Source of the DNA: Monocercomonoides exilis
Taxonomy: Eukaryota > Preaxostyla > Oxymonadida > Polymastigidae
NCBI GenBank assembly: GCA_001643675.2
Contig: LSRY02000036.1
Coordinates: 998,501-1,062,500 of the forward strand
Direction of reading: 5' to 3'
DNA length: 64,000 bases
Within the stretch, counting starts at the first letter, position 1; every line of letters begins with the position of its first letter. The notes beneath the pieces are model-generated. The model saw nothing but the letters and a program-made list of their open reading frames with translations. It was not told where the DNA came from and did not search any database. A program made the position numbers and the translations under genes. Shown here one piece after another: positions 11,232-22,436 of this stretch.

Positions 11232-13808
11232 ATGATGACAATTTTATTGTTGCTATTTTGGATTACAATAAATTGTTTATTTTACACGGGGATGGAGGAA
11301 GGAGTTCGACTTCCAACTATTATTGATTGCCCACAAACAAAATGCGCATCTTCTTCACATGTTTTTGATGTTACTAACGCTTCTCTGACAATAACATCGA
11401 TCTCCATGAGCAATATCTATAATTTTCATCTTTTTTCTTTGTCTAATGCTAGTAAACTTTACTTATTTTCATGCTTTCTCAATGGAAATTATTCAGATAA
11501 TTCTATTTTTCTTCAAAAAGATTCGGAGATTATTCTGAATCAAGTATCTGTTAATCATAAAAACAAAAATTTCATAACACATATTGTTGAGTCACCTAGT
11601 AAATTGGGTTCTATTTCTATGGCACATATGATTTTTTCCGACTGTTGTACAATAGGGGATTTACCATTGCTTGGCAATGAATATAATGTTAATGTTTCGA
11701 TAGACAACTGTCAATTTAGTAATATATCGAGTAAGGTTCCTTTTTATTACATGGATCTTAAGCATGATTTATCAAAATGCGTAATTCAGCATTCTTCATT
11801 TTGCAATTGCGAAGATACTCTAAGGTCATCAATTGTTTGCTTTGAAGGCTACAAAGAATTTAAAAGTGTAAATTGCTCATATGAATATATCCGAACAAAG
11901 GATAGCTTTTGGAAACGTAATAAATCTAAAATGAAAAATCAAACATATGTGAGCTCTCAAAATATACGAGAATCAGCTGAATTTTCAAATTGCATGTTTT
12001 TGCGTTGTACGGCACGCAATGGAGGAGCCATTCGCATCATGAGCAGAGATTCTTATCTCACTATTATTAGCTGCAAATTTGATGAATGCTCTGCTGATGA
12101 ACTTTGTGGAGTCATTTGTGCTGTTTCGTCAAGTGGAACGTATACTCCGTTTTGGGTTAAAATTGAAGACACAAGCATGTGCAACTGCTCTGCGCAATCG
12201 TGGGGAGGAATTGGAATTGCAGGAACTTTATTACTGCAGAAAGTGAAAGCGGAGAATATTAGTGCTTATGATACAGGATTCGTACTGTATGATCCAGTCG
12301 TGCAAGATGTCACATGGACAGAAGTGACTGCTTCAAAATGCTCTTCAAATGGGACGAGTCGCTATGAAGGCGATGGCGGCTGCTTTTACATCGAGCAAAT
12401 AGATCACAGTATTTTCCTTAAAAATAGCTCGTTTTCGTTCAACTATGCAGCTAACCGGGGCGGAGCATTTCTCTTTGCTTATTCTGCAAATGCCTCGGTG
12501 CAATTCACATTTTGCCGCTTTGTGTCGAATGCGGCAGATGGGAAGCTGAATTACGGCAGCAGCAAAGCAAATGGTAAGGCGATGGAGATATTCGATGCAA
12601 TGGCTGACAGAAAAAGAGGCGAGCTCGGAAAAATGAGCATGGAAGCTGAGCAGAGTCGGAACATTGTTCTATCAGCAGCCAGCGAAAGTGGAAACGACAT
12701 CTTTTGCACGCAGCAGGTGGCGTCTCTGCTGTCTGCATCGTCTTTCGAGAATTGCTCCTCGAACAGCAGCAGCCCACTTGTGTTTGTCGAGGCAAGAGGC
12801 GCCTTCGACAGCTGGATAACAGACAGCAACAGCAGCAAGAACGGCAGCAAGACAAACGACCCATACAAAAGCTTTGATTTCTTCCTGCAGTTTCTTTCGA
12901 TAATCATATCAGTCTGTATGGTTATGGGTGTTGCGGTCTTTTGCTGCTATGCCTGCAAAAAATTTTCGAAAAGAAAAAGAGCAAACGAGGATGATGAAGA
13001 AGATGGAGCCCAGAGAGAAAGGAACGGAAGACGCACTCAAAGGAATCGCGGCAGAAGAGTGAATTATTCTGAAGAAATGACTTCTGCCAATGAGCATGTG
13101 AATATTCCTTCGATGGCTGTTCTGCCTCCTTATTCTGTAGCCACTCAGATGGATGGCGAAGTGGCTATTCCGGCAGAGCTGCCGGCTGCTGAGCAAAATG
13201 AGAATGCTTCCCAAACAGAAATTCCAGCCATCCTGTTATCTCCTCCGTCATCAACTGCCTCAGCCTCAGCGTCTGTTTCTTCACTTTCTCCTAATCACAC
13301 AGATCACACTTCATTCCAGTCACAATACCCATCAACAACACCCTCGCCATCAGCGATGTCGAGTTCTCAAGCTCAGCATCCACCTTCTTCTCTTCCTTCG
13401 AACGTTCCTGCTTCTTATCCAGCTGTTGCTTCAGACAGCGAGAATGCTTTGTATGAAGTGGTGAACAATGCTCTCCCTTCACCTTCACTTTGTGTGACTT
13501 CTACTTTTCCTTTGTTTCCTTGTCCTCAGAATGCCTCTTCCTCTTCCTCTTCCTCTTCTTCTTCTTCTGATGGATTGTCCAGTTATGGTGCTTCTTCCTC
13601 TCACAGTTTGAGCGAGGCTGGTCATTCAGCTTCTGCAAGCGCATCAACAAGCATGTATGAAATGCCCCTTGCCAGTCAATATTCGTCCTCAGCAGTCGCT
13701 GTTCGCTCAGATTCTTCAGAAGAATATTCTCCAAATGCTGCATCTGCTTCAGATGGACTCAATATTTATTCAGGCATCAAAAATTCGCCAGAAGAGATCA
13801 TCATGTAA
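11232..13808 (+). CDS. Pmp-like beta-helix type I membrane protein
   Basis: This is a single exon of 858 residues. An N-terminal signal sequence ('MTILLLLFWITINCLF') is followed by about 530 residues rich in Asn, Ser, Cys and potential N-glycosylation sites. It has the short repeats of chlamydial polymorphic outer membrane/right-handed beta-helix proteins: 'NGGAIRIMS', 'RGGAFLFAYS', 'GDGGCFYIEQ' and many 'F..C....' strands. A transmembrane helix lies near residues 549-572 ('FLQFLSIIISVCMVMGVAVF'), then a basic stop-transfer 'KKFSKRKR' and a 280-residue Ser/Pro/Gln-rich cytosolic tail. The tail has Tyr motifs 'YEVV' and 'YSGI' that fit the YxxPhi endocytic consensus. It is divergent from the pseudopeptidase, with 67 bp between the proposed starts. 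The likely role is surface adhesion or host interaction; this is inferred from architecture. Confidence 0.7.
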   Translation: MMTILLLLFWITINCLFYTGMEEGVRLPTIIDCPQTKCASSSHVFDVTNASLTITSISMSNIYNFHLFSLSNASKLYLFSCFLNGNYSDNSIFLQKDSEIILNQVSVNHKNKNFITHIVESPSKLGSISMAHMIFSDCCTIGDLPLLGNEYNVNVSIDNCQFSNISSKVPFYYMDLKHDLSKCVIQHSSFCNCEDTLRSSIVCFEGYKEFKSVNCSYEYIRTKDSFWKRNKSKMKNQTYVSSQNIRESAEFSNCMFLRCTARNGGAIRIMSRDSYLTIISCKFDECSADELCGVICAVSSSGTYTPFWVKIEDTSMCNCSAQSWGGIGIAGTLLLQKVKAENISAYDTGFVLYDPVVQDVTWTEVTASKCSSNGTSRYEGDGGCFYIEQIDHSIFLKNSSFSFNYAANRGGAFLFAYSANASVQFTFCRFVSNAADGKLNYGSSKANGKAMEIFDAMADRKRGELGKMSMEAEQSRNIVLSAASESGNDIFCTQQVASLLSASSFENCSSNSSSPLVFVEARGAFDSWITDSNSSKNGSKTNDPYKSFDFFLQFLSIIISVCMVMGVAVFCCYACKKFSKRKRANEDDEEDGAQRERNGRRTQRNRGRRVNYSEEMTSANEHVNIPSMAVLPPYSVATQMDGEVAIPAELPAAEQNENASQTEIPAILLSPPSSTASASASVSSLSPNHTDHTSFQSQYPSTTPSPSAMSSSQAQHPPSSLPSNVPASYPAVASDSENALYEVVNNALPSPSLCVTSTFPLFPCPQNASSSSSSSSSSSDGLSSYGASSSHSLSEAGHSASASASTSMYEMPLASQYSSSAVAVRSDSSEEYSPNAASASDGLNIYSGIKNSPEEIIM

Positions 13809-14406
13809 GGAAGTGAATGCACATTCTAGTGAACATGATTTTTGTTTTTTTCATGAGAATTGCCTTTTGTGGTGATTTGATGGTTGATTTAATGTTTGTT
13901 ATTTTTTTTTTATGAAAAAATGTGTTTTCATCAAGAATCTTTCTTTTTTTATTATATTTTGTGATTCCTTTGTGCAATCTATATTATTTGAATATTTACA
14001 ATGTATTTGTTCGTTTTTTTGTTGAATCTTTTTGGTTTTTCCATTTCAGTAAATCAACATTTCCAATTAGAAATTTAATTCAATGTTTTGATTTGCTTTG
14101 ACAAGTGAAGTTGTTTTATCAGAGTGATGATGTTGAGAACATAGAAATTGACATTTCTTTCGCTCTGAATTTTTGTTCCTTTTCTTTTTGTAAAATTTCA
14201 TCATTTTGATTTGTCACATAATTCTTTTAAGCAATTTATTATTTATCTCAAAATGAAATATTGCAAATCCTAACCCCTTTCCCTATTATGAATTTTAAGT
14301 TATTCGTTTCTTTGCTAATATTTTATTTTATAACTATTTTTGATTTTGAAATATACACCAAAAATAATTCAAATTCGAAAAAAAATAATTCGAATTCGGA
14401 AATTAA
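13809..14406. other. 3' flank and AT-rich spacer
   Basis: No gene is supported here. The last ~60 nt (about 14,347-14,406) belong to an older repeat whose inverted counterpart flanks the pogo-like element at 24,441-24,500. Confidence 0.5.
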
Positions 14407-14408
14407 TA

Positions 14409-15926
14409 GGGTCAACTTTTCAATGGGACTTTTTCCATTATTGGAACTTTTTTTGTTTTTGCTTGCAAAATTCTGAGAAATGAGAAGTAGTTTTCAGCAT
14501 TTTAAAAATCCTTTTTAACAAGTTTTATTCTATTTATTTGCAATTTGTTTTTATATTTTTACTTGTTACACATTGAGAAATTTCGTTTTTTTGTTAAATT
14601 TAAAAGGACTTTTTCTAGCCAACTGGGAATCGCTCAAGAAATTGGGGACATGTTTTATATAGCATTTGCTTCGAACTATTAATCTTTAAAACCTTTTTTT
14701 TCACAAACATTTTTTTCTTGATTTTTTCGCATTTCAAATTTTCATCAACATGATAACATAAAACTGATTATTTCTTTATTAATATAATGAAATGAAAAAA
14801 ATAAAAATATGATATGAAAAACAAATACTTTAATAATGAAGTGTTGAAAAAATAAAATATTCTCATTTTCTATTTGTCAAGAATTTAACTTTGTTACTAA
14901 AGTTTGATCGAAGATCATTTTAAGTTTGTGCCTTTTTGTCTGTTTGAGACAAACAGAAAATGAGAATACAGATATCGCATAAAATACCGGACATCGCACA
15001 AAATACCGGACAAGATCGATATCTCAATAACCGCAAGAAGAAAAATTCTGATAATTTCCCTCAAAATACATCTCATCAATGCAAACTCATTTGATACACA
15101 AGACTGTTAAACCAGCTTCATTTGTGCTCAGAAAAAATTATCGATTGAAATCTCGTTGAAACTCAAAATCCTATTTCTCCGAGTATTAAATGATAATTTT
15201 TTCTGAGCACAAATGAAGCTGGTTTAACAGTCTTGTGTATCAAATGAGTTTGCATTGATGAGATGTATTTTGAGGGAAATTATCAGAATTTTTCTTCTTG
15301 CGGTTATTGAGATATCGATCTTGTCCGGTATTTTGTGCGATGTCCGGTATTTTATGCGATATCTGTATTCTCATTTTCTGTTTGTCTCAAACAGACAAAA
15401 AGGCACAAACTTAAAATGATCTTCGATCAAACTTTAGTAACAAAGTTAAATTCTTGACAAATAGAAAATGAGAATATTTTATTTTTTCAACACTTCATTA
15501 TTAAAGTATTTGTTTTTCATATCATATTTTTATTTTTTTCATTTCATTATATTAATAAAGAAATAATCAGTTTTATGTTATCATGTTGATGAAAATTTGA
15601 AATGCGAAAAAATCAAGAAAAAAATGTTTGTGAAAAAAAAGGTTTTAAAGATTAATAGTTCGAAGCAAATGCTATATAAAACATGTCCCCAATTTCTTGA
15701 GCGATTCCCAGTTGGCTAGAAAAAGTCCTTTTAAATTTAACAAAAAAACGAAATTTCTCAATGTGTAACAAGTAAAAATATAAAAACAAATTGCAAATAA
15801 ATAGAATAAAACTTGTTAAAAAGGATTTTTAAAATGCTGAAAACTACTTCTCATTTCTCAGAATTTTGCAAGCAAAAACAAAAAAAGTTCCAATAATGGA
15901 AAAAGTCACATTGAAAAGTTGACCCT
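14409..15926. mobile_element. Near-perfect 1.5-kb palindrome, foldback/MITE-like element with TA flanks
   Basis: The arms 14,409-15,142 and 15,192-15,926 are inverse complements with only scattered differences, around a 49-nt unpaired centre (15,143-15,191). The ends read TA|GGGTCAAC ... GTTGACCC|TA, a TA target duplication as left by Tc1/mariner/pogo-class elements. No open frame of any size lies inside. Each arm contains a tandem pair built on 'AAAATACCGGAC' (14,975-15,015 and its mirror). The GGGT-start and TA duplication are shared with the pogo-like element at 22,437-24,438, so it may be a non-autonomous foldback relative. The high arm identity implies recent origin or gene conversion. 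Confidence 0.75.
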
Positions 15927-16090
15927 AATTCAATTTCGTAATTTATAAATTCGATTTCGAAAAAAAACAATTCAATTTCGAAACGAAAATCTTTTTTGAT
16001 TTGTGGAATGAATAACTTGTGTTAGGTGTTTTGAATTCTTTAAATTGGGTGATTTTTTTTGATATCATAAAAAAAGATCAAAAATCGAAA
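15927..16090. repeat. Older AT-rich repeat flanking the palindrome
   Basis: The segment 16,041-16,080 ('AAATTGGGTGATTTTTTTTG', then ATATCATAAAAAA) is the inverse complement of 21,935-21,975 on the left of the pogo-like element. The opposite flanks also match each other in reverse (14,347-14,406 against 24,441-24,500). Two copies of one older repeat therefore appear to have each received a TA-targeting element. Confidence 0.55.
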
Positions 16091-16944
16091 AAATATAATC
16101 TGTAGTGGTATTTATTGATCAAAAAGTTAAATTGGTATTTCATAAGTATTTAGCTTTTATTTCTGTCATATATATTTGTTTTATTTATTAATATAAAAAA
16201 TCATACCTTTTTGATAATCTTGGTGCAAAAAGAATTTTTTTTGATCAAGTTAAATAAAAATGAACCTAAAACTAATAAAGTTAAACCAACAAAACACATC
16301 AATAAGAAACAAAAGATTCTTAACCTATTGAACAAAGCTAATAAAAGGAAAAAACATTTAAAAAAACTTTAAAGAATAAAATTAATATGAGTATTTAAAT
16401 GTTTTTTAAAAAAAAGCATATGTTTTCCCTTAATCCAGCTGAAACCTCATCTAAATGTTTTCTTATCTGCTGATCTGCTCAACAGATTCTGCAAACGAAG
16501 ATTGTGCTATTTTGGAAACTGCAGTTAGTAAGAACACTTTACTCAACATCGAAACTTCTCTTTTAATTCTTCATTAAAAATACAGGTTTTATTTTTTTCT
16601 CGATTCACTACATGGTTTCCTATCATTTCAACTCGACATTTTAAAATTCTCCCTTCGTTAACTTCGTGCTTTTCCTAAGTTCCTGCTTTTGTTGCTTTGT
16701 GAAGAAATTATCATTGAATTCCCCTCATCCATCATTCGTCTTTTGTTTATGCCATTTCTTTCCCTCTTTCATCATCATCTTCCTCTATCTCTTGATCATC
16801 CTTTTCTTTCGTTTTTGCTTCCTCCTCATTTCACTCTCTCCATCATCACTCTCATCTCTCCAGGCGGAAACAATTTCTTTTGCTTCACAAGCAACTCACT
16901 TTGATGATAAAAATTGATGGCCTTCCGCTCTTCTTCCAAACCTT
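16091..16944. other. Intergenic, no supported gene
   Basis: This is AT-rich to 16,600, then CT-rich (16,660-16,870). Small plus-strand hydrophobic frames in the CT-rich part look compositional. I see nothing I can support. Confidence 0.5.
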
Positions 16945-18802
16945 CTATCTTCTCTTTCTCTTCCTTCCGCTCTCGGCATCAGCAGCAATTAAACAATGGC
17001 ATGCCCAGTTCTTCACTCCCTTGAAAGTTTGACTCATTCTGAATTCTTTTCCCTTTCTCTTCAACTTAACTTGATCTTTCCAATGTTTGCTCTCAGAGTA
17101 ATATGTGAGCGCTTCATCGAAGCTTTCTGAGAAGTCTATAAGTTCTATATTATTGGCCGTTCTGTGAGCGTTATCAATCATCAAGAATTCAGATTGTGGA
17201 ATAAGTTGCAGCTTGGGAGAAGAAGAAGAGGAAGGGAATGAAGGAGAAGGAGCAAATAGCTGAGGAATTTATATAACCCTCTTTCAAATACGATTCTGAA
17301 AGAAGAAAATCATTCTTGTTGTTGAAGAGCGCACTCAGTGACTCAGATATGGCAGTTCTTCTCTTCTCATTGGACCATGTTCCCCTGTGGCTGTTTTGCC
17401 CCGCCTTTTACTGATGTGGAGAAGCTGCATGCGTTCTTCCGGCAGTGGGTGGAGCATGAAATGGTGGGATCGGTTTAACATAAAATTAGTACTGAGGCAA
17501 TCAATGAAATCTGCAGCAAAGGTGAGTTCAGGAAAGAACGCAGTCGAGATAAAGTGGGAGAATGACTTTGTGTGCGAAGAGAAGACGGACATAAACACCA
17601 TTCTTCTTCTTCTTCTTCTTCATTTCTTTTGTGATACTCTCCTTTTCTTCATCCTCTTCATCCTCCCCTCCTCCATGTCTTCTCTTGTTCCTCTTTTTCC
17701 CAACAGGTGCATACAGATTAAGCAAAGTGCCAGCAGTTATTATTTTCGCTATGTCAGTCTCCGTTGGTGAAGCCATTATGCCAAAAAGATTTGGCCCAAC
17801 ACACCAGCTCAGCAAACGACGCAGCAGCTCTTCCTTCGTGACCGTTGACTCGCTGTTCGCTTCTTTATCCTTCTCGTTTCTCTTCTCCTTCTCCTTCTTC
17901 ATCCAGCCCTCTTCCTTCAGCAAGCGCCTCGATGATTTCCGACGCGTTGTTCCGCACAATCGCCTGTGGTGAGAACATCAGCTCGACAAGCTCGTTAAAC
18001 AGCGCCTTGTCGAGCGAGCTGGCAAAAAGCTTGAACGACTTGTTGGTCAGCAATAGAAGGATGGAAGAAGCCTTGCCACTGTTTTCAGGGCGTGGTGGGT
18101 GCAGCAGGAAGCGGATGAGCTGGAGAATGCCGTAGCGCAGAAATGCAAAGTGGAACTCGGTGCCGTTGGTGATGAACTTGTTGATTACACGAAGAGAAGA
18201 AGAGACAAGAGGGTGCAAACGGAAAATTGAATGTGAATATTATTGTGTGTTTGTGAATAACGAAAACGAATGAGTGAAAAAGTGGGGGGGAAAAAGGAAG
18301 AAGAAAAAGAATTTGAAAAGAAAGATAGAAAAAAACTTGTGAACGAAATTTCTATTAACAGTTTCTGGTAAACCTCATGTATTTGATCAATTGCTTTGCA
18401 ACAGCATCATTCAGTAAATAAGCTTGATTCACTAAGCAGGATAATTGCATAATCAAAGCTATTAGTCCACCATGATTACTATTCATCATTTGAGAGCGAA
18501 CAAAAAATTTAAATAAAGATAAATATTTGAAAAGCAAAATACAGATTAACAAAAATAAATGAAACAATTAATGAAATATATTTTATTTTATAGAAAAAAT
18601 AACAATTTTCCATACAATTCTGGTTCACTATGTGGATCATTGAGTTTAGTCCCCTCAGCCTGTGGATGTTGTCGAAGCAGCAGACCACTAACTGTTCAAC
18701 AGGAAACGCACAGCGCAGCGAAGGTGGAACATCCATTGACAGAAAAGCGCTGCAAACGACACTGGCACACAGTTCAATCACATTCTGCAACTTCACTTTG
18801 AA
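16945..18802 (-). pseudogene. ARM/HEAT-type helical-repeat gene, apparently disrupted
   Basis: Reading leftwards, clear protein segments appear. They are 'VIELCASVVCSAFLSMDVPP' (about 18,780), 'NHGGLIALIMQLSCLVNQ' (about 18,480-18,400), 'FITNGTEFHFAFLRYGILQL' through 'LFNELVELMFSPQAIVRNNAS' (18,180-17,940), 'EELLRRLLSWCVGPNLFGIM' (about 17,830-17,780), 'FIDCLSTNFMLNRSHHFML' (17,510-17,440) and a C-terminal 'SEFLMIDNAHRTANNIEL' ... 'RKRKRR' (17,210-16,945). These have the amphipathic helix-pair look of armadillo repeats. Neighbouring segments cannot be joined in phase by GT-AG introns: the frame slips without an intron near 17,890-17,920, and the junctions near 18,600, 18,370 and 17,740 are out of phase. 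An in-frame TAG lies at 18,803-18,805. I read it as a decayed or mis-assembled gene. Correct but unusual introns remain possible, and the exact function is not recognised. Confidence 0.45.
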
Positions 18803-18824
18803 CTAACGCCCAAAGCTGTGCTTG

Positions 18825-21319
18825 ATGAATGGCAGTGTTGGGGAGGGAGAGGAGAAAGAGGAGAATGAAAAAGAAGAAGAAGTTGATGATGATGATGATG
18901 TGGGAAATGAAGAAGAAGTGAATGAAGTTGATGTGCTTGCAGACGCAAATGTTGAGAAAGTGAATGGTGTTTCTATAATCTGTTGATGAATCCTTCTTCG
19001 ATTTTTGATTTCAGGAAGAAAATCTGAGCAAAAAGTGGTTAGAATCTTCACAGGCTTATTTTTCGTCTCAGCTTCTTTCTTCTTCTTTTATGAGAAACCT
19101 TTTTTCTGTGCCTTTTTTATGCATCTGCCAAATCCTTCTTTTCCTTTTTCTCTTCCTTCTCAATATCCGCACGAATTCCCTAGCTTGCTGTACATGTTGC
19201 GTGGTTCAGAAGGATGCTTTGTGGCTCAAATATATCCCCCGTAGCTTTCATGTTGCTGCTTGCAAATACACCTGCATTGCTCAACTGTCCTTCACAAGAA
19301 TCGCTCGAGGTGTCGGTATAGTCACAAGAGGTGGGAGCGAGAAGGAAGAAACAGAAAAAGAAGGAGAGGAAGAAGACATTTTTGATAAAGAGGTAGTGCT
19401 TGGGATAGATATGTCGAGTGTCTTCTTTGCGACCGAAAAGAAGTCAGTGAAGGGAGATGAAGGATTGAGTGGCTTCGGTGGAGTGTCAACAAGAACAGAA
19501 GGAGTTGACAATTGGATGTGAAAAAAGGGAGAGAAAGAGGGGAATGTAATTATCAAGGGGAATACATTGTTTTCGGTGTGCAGCTTCGCAGAAGAGTGTG
19601 CTGTTGCACGGGCAGAATGTCTCTGCTGTTCACTTCTCTTCTCCTTCGCCCTTTTTCTGTTGCTTCCTGCAGGTGCTTTGTATCGAAAGTATCAATTTGC
19701 GATACGGAAAACTCATCGGTCTAATTTGTCTTCATCTTTGTCTTTTGTTCTTCCAGCTGATTTCCTTTTTTATGAGTTGCATTCAACTTGCATTTGTATA
19801 TCTCTTTTTTTGCCTCTTCCATTTGAACATGCAATCATCTCTCTTCGCTCCTTGGAAGTGTAATAAACCGAGAAAATAATTGCGATGTGCTTAAAAGATC
19901 ATATCCCCTTCTCAAACACATTCACACATTCAGCACAGCCGGAGTGTGGAAGCCGTACGAAGTGCTTAAGGATAGCGGAATGTGCTGCTGCAAAAGAGGA
20001 AAGCAGTTCAAATGCGCGTCCAGCAATCCAACAGAAGGCATTTGAAGCGATAATGTCGATGTTAAGAGAAAGAAAACTGAATGAAATAACGATTGGTGTG
20101 TGCAATCAAGCTGCCGATTGAACAGTTAACGCAAATTTGAATATCGATGACTTAATCCAATGCGAAATGTGAAGAAATATCAAAGAGAAAGGAGAAGAAG
20201 GCGAAGAAGAGGCAAAGACGAAGTTCAAGTCGAAAAATGTGAATATATGTGGTGATAGAGAAATGCGCAATCCGTCAACTGGCGTTTCTGAAGAAGATAG
20301 AGAGGATACTTTGCGTGAAGTCGTTGATAAACCAAATCGTCTAGCTTGTTGGATAAACTTCAGATTGGTAAGAAAAAATTCAATCACAAAATTTTTGACA
20401 AACAGATTGTGGAAATCAATCTTGCTGTATTTCTTTGTAGTCTATTAACTTTCTTAATGCGATGTCCTCTTCTTCCTCTTCAAAAATAAAATATGTTGAT
20501 GTCTCATAATTTCTTTTCTTTTCTATTTTTCCTCTTCCATTCATCTCTTCTTTTACTCTGAAAAGTATCAAACTCTTCCTTTTCTTCACATTTCGCAATT
20601 TCTTCCAAAAAATCTTCTCCTCTCATAAAAAATACCCCTCTCCCATTTGAAAGCTTCACAATAGTCCTCTTCTTTCCCGCTTTTGCCCTCTTTTCTTTCT
20701 TTTCAAAATCCATTTCTCCAATCAACAATAAGTCCCCTTCATCATCTTCATCCACTTCTCTACATATTTTCAACATTATCTTCTCCAAATCTTCATATGC
20801 TCTTTCCCCATCTCTTTGTCTCCAAATTTTCTTTCATTCAAAAACCCTTTTTGTAATATTCACTTTCAAAAATACACTCAACTCTCTCCCTCTCCCACAA
20901 ATAATCATCTTCCATCTATTCTCTGCCCCATGTCCCTCCTGTATCTTGCGTTGATGAGATAAACATCAAATACGACTTTTGGTGGTTGAGGATATTATTA
21001 AAGGAGATGATCATGCCAAAAACAGAAAAAACACCTCTGGACATCCACCACAATGTGTACGGGCTGAGAAGACTCTCCAGTGAGATACACGATGTATTTT
21101 GTGGAGATGCATTCAGTGCTGTATTCAACCATTCTGAGGCTGAAATGGAGAGATTGATTTATTTTTGGAATGATGATGGCTGTAGAAATGAAGCTGTTTG
21201 GCAAAAAACAGTCGAAGGGCAGTTTGGTCTTTATTTATTTTCTTTATATGAATATTTGCCTGTTGACTGTTTTTGTGTTGTTTTCAGGGCAGGAGGCGGA
21301 AAGGAATGAAAATGAATGA
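18825..21319 (+). CDS. Unrecognised multi-exon gene(s), model uncertain
   Basis: Exon-like blocks run in plus orientation. The first (18,825-18,970) starts at an ATG with an acidic 'MNGSVGEGEEKEENEKEEE' stretch and splices at about 19,015 into 'RKSEQKVVRIFTG'. Others are 'FTRIARGVGIVTRGG' ... 'GFGGVSTRTEGVDNW' (19,290-19,520), 'VLCIESINLRYGKLIG' (19,674-19,722), 'QQKAFEAIMSMLRERKLNEI' (about 20,030-20,095) and 'MRNPSTGVSEEDREDTLREV' ... 'INFRL' ending at a GTAAGA donor near 20,366. The last block is 20,950-21,226 ('FWWLRILLKEMIMPKTEK' ... 'SAVFNHSEAEMERLIYFW'), spliced to 21,288-21,319 with TGA. The final two exons and the first are the best supported. I cannot join all the blocks, and two genes are possible. 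No family is recognised. It is divergent from the helical-repeat gene at 18,802. Confidence 0.4.
20504..20773 (-). CDS. Small charged ORF, hypothetical
   Basis: From the ATG beginning 'MLKICREVDEDDEGDLLLIG', about 90 residues run to TAA, including 'KRTIVKLSNGRGVFFMRGED' and a Lys-rich C-terminus. Its composition is coding-like and better than the opposite strand here, yet it lies between two exon-like blocks of the plus-strand gene. It may be an exon of an undetected minus-strand gene, a nested gene or a remnant. There is an in-frame TGA a short way upstream of the start. Confidence 0.35.
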   Translation of the reverse strand: MKICREVDEDDEGDLLLIGEMDFEKKEKRAKAGKKRTIVKLSNGRGVFFMRGEDFLEEIAKCEEKEEFDTFQSKRRDEWKRKNRKEKKL

Positions 21320-22436
21320 AAGCGGGATATCTCGTTGTGCATGGTGGCTATCGAGTTGAGCCAGCAAATTCATATGGAAAGTGCTCGGGATGAAGGGATT
21401 GGGAAGGGAATTGGAGATGATATTTTCATATGCAAAAACAAGGATATTTTTCAATGATGAAAATGGAATTTGAGCAGAAAACATGAATTTCACATTTTTC
21501 TGAAGGAAAGGAAATCAACGCAATTGAAGGAACTTAGACTTCCGGAAATGAAGGTTGCTGAATTTTCTGTTGAAACATCAAAATTTGATTGGTTTCATTT
21601 AATATTAATCGATTTCAACTTTTCTTATTCTATTCTTTTTCAATAACATTATTTAACAAATATTTGGAAATGAGATTATTTTATAACGTTATTGTAATTA
21701 TTGTTATCATGTTTTTAAACCCAGAAAACTTATGTTTTGTTCTGTTCATTTAAGTTTCGATTTTTTTTTGAATAATTTTTTTAAGTTTTTTTCAAAATTT
21801 GTAATTAAAACAATTGGAAACAAATTAAAATTAACAAATAAATAATAATAATAATAATTAGAGCAATATATTTGTGAGATCATCACTTTTGTTTTTCTTT
21901 TCAAAGCAACCCTTAAGGAAAATAATTTTTGATCAAACGTCGGAATTTTTTATGATATCAAAAAAAATCACCCAATTTTTATCTCATCTGCAAATTTTGT
22001 TTATCAATATTTGAAAAATGGCGCATTTTCATTTTAAAATTTTCTTTCATTTTGAATGAAAATTTATTGATTGAAATTAATTTGAAATGGAAATAAATAC
22101 ATTTTCATGGTTAAAACCGATATTATCCAAAAATTTTCCTATGAAACAATCACATTATTGTGAAGAGATAATTCAATAATCGTGATTGAATTTTTTCTAT
22201 TTTTATTTGGTTATTCAACAGAATGAATTTTTATAAAATTATTATTATTTGAGTGATGAATTACAAAAATGAAAAAATAATTTTAAAAAATTGATTTATT
22301 GATTGTTGCAATAAAAAAAACAGTTTTCCATGAGTAATAAAATTTGATTGGTAAAAAAACAACGTGAACTTTTCTGAAATCCATTCTCGAGATAAATTAA
22401 AATTTTCGGTTTTAAATGAATTTCGAAATTGAAGTA
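21320..22436. other. AT-rich spacer with one arm of an older repeat
   Basis: No open frame of interest. The segment 21,935-21,975 is the inverse complement of 16,041-16,080. A short (AAT)n run lies at 21,838-21,860. The last ~25 nt before 22,436 ('AATTTCGAAATTGAAG') resemble the TTCGAAATTGAA-type motif at the other element's insertion site. Confidence 0.5.

Noticed and set aside
11165-11233. Upstream extension of the cathepsin-like protein to the first ATG
   Set aside because: It would place 23 charged residues before the signal peptide and overlap the neighbour's start; the internal Met gives a proper secretory start.
18803-18805. Reassigned TAG codon (glutamine) as in some oxymonads
   Set aside because: Confident genes here end at ordinary TAA or TGA and contain no internal TAR codons, so a single TAG in a gene with other defects is better explained by decay or an unrecognised intron.
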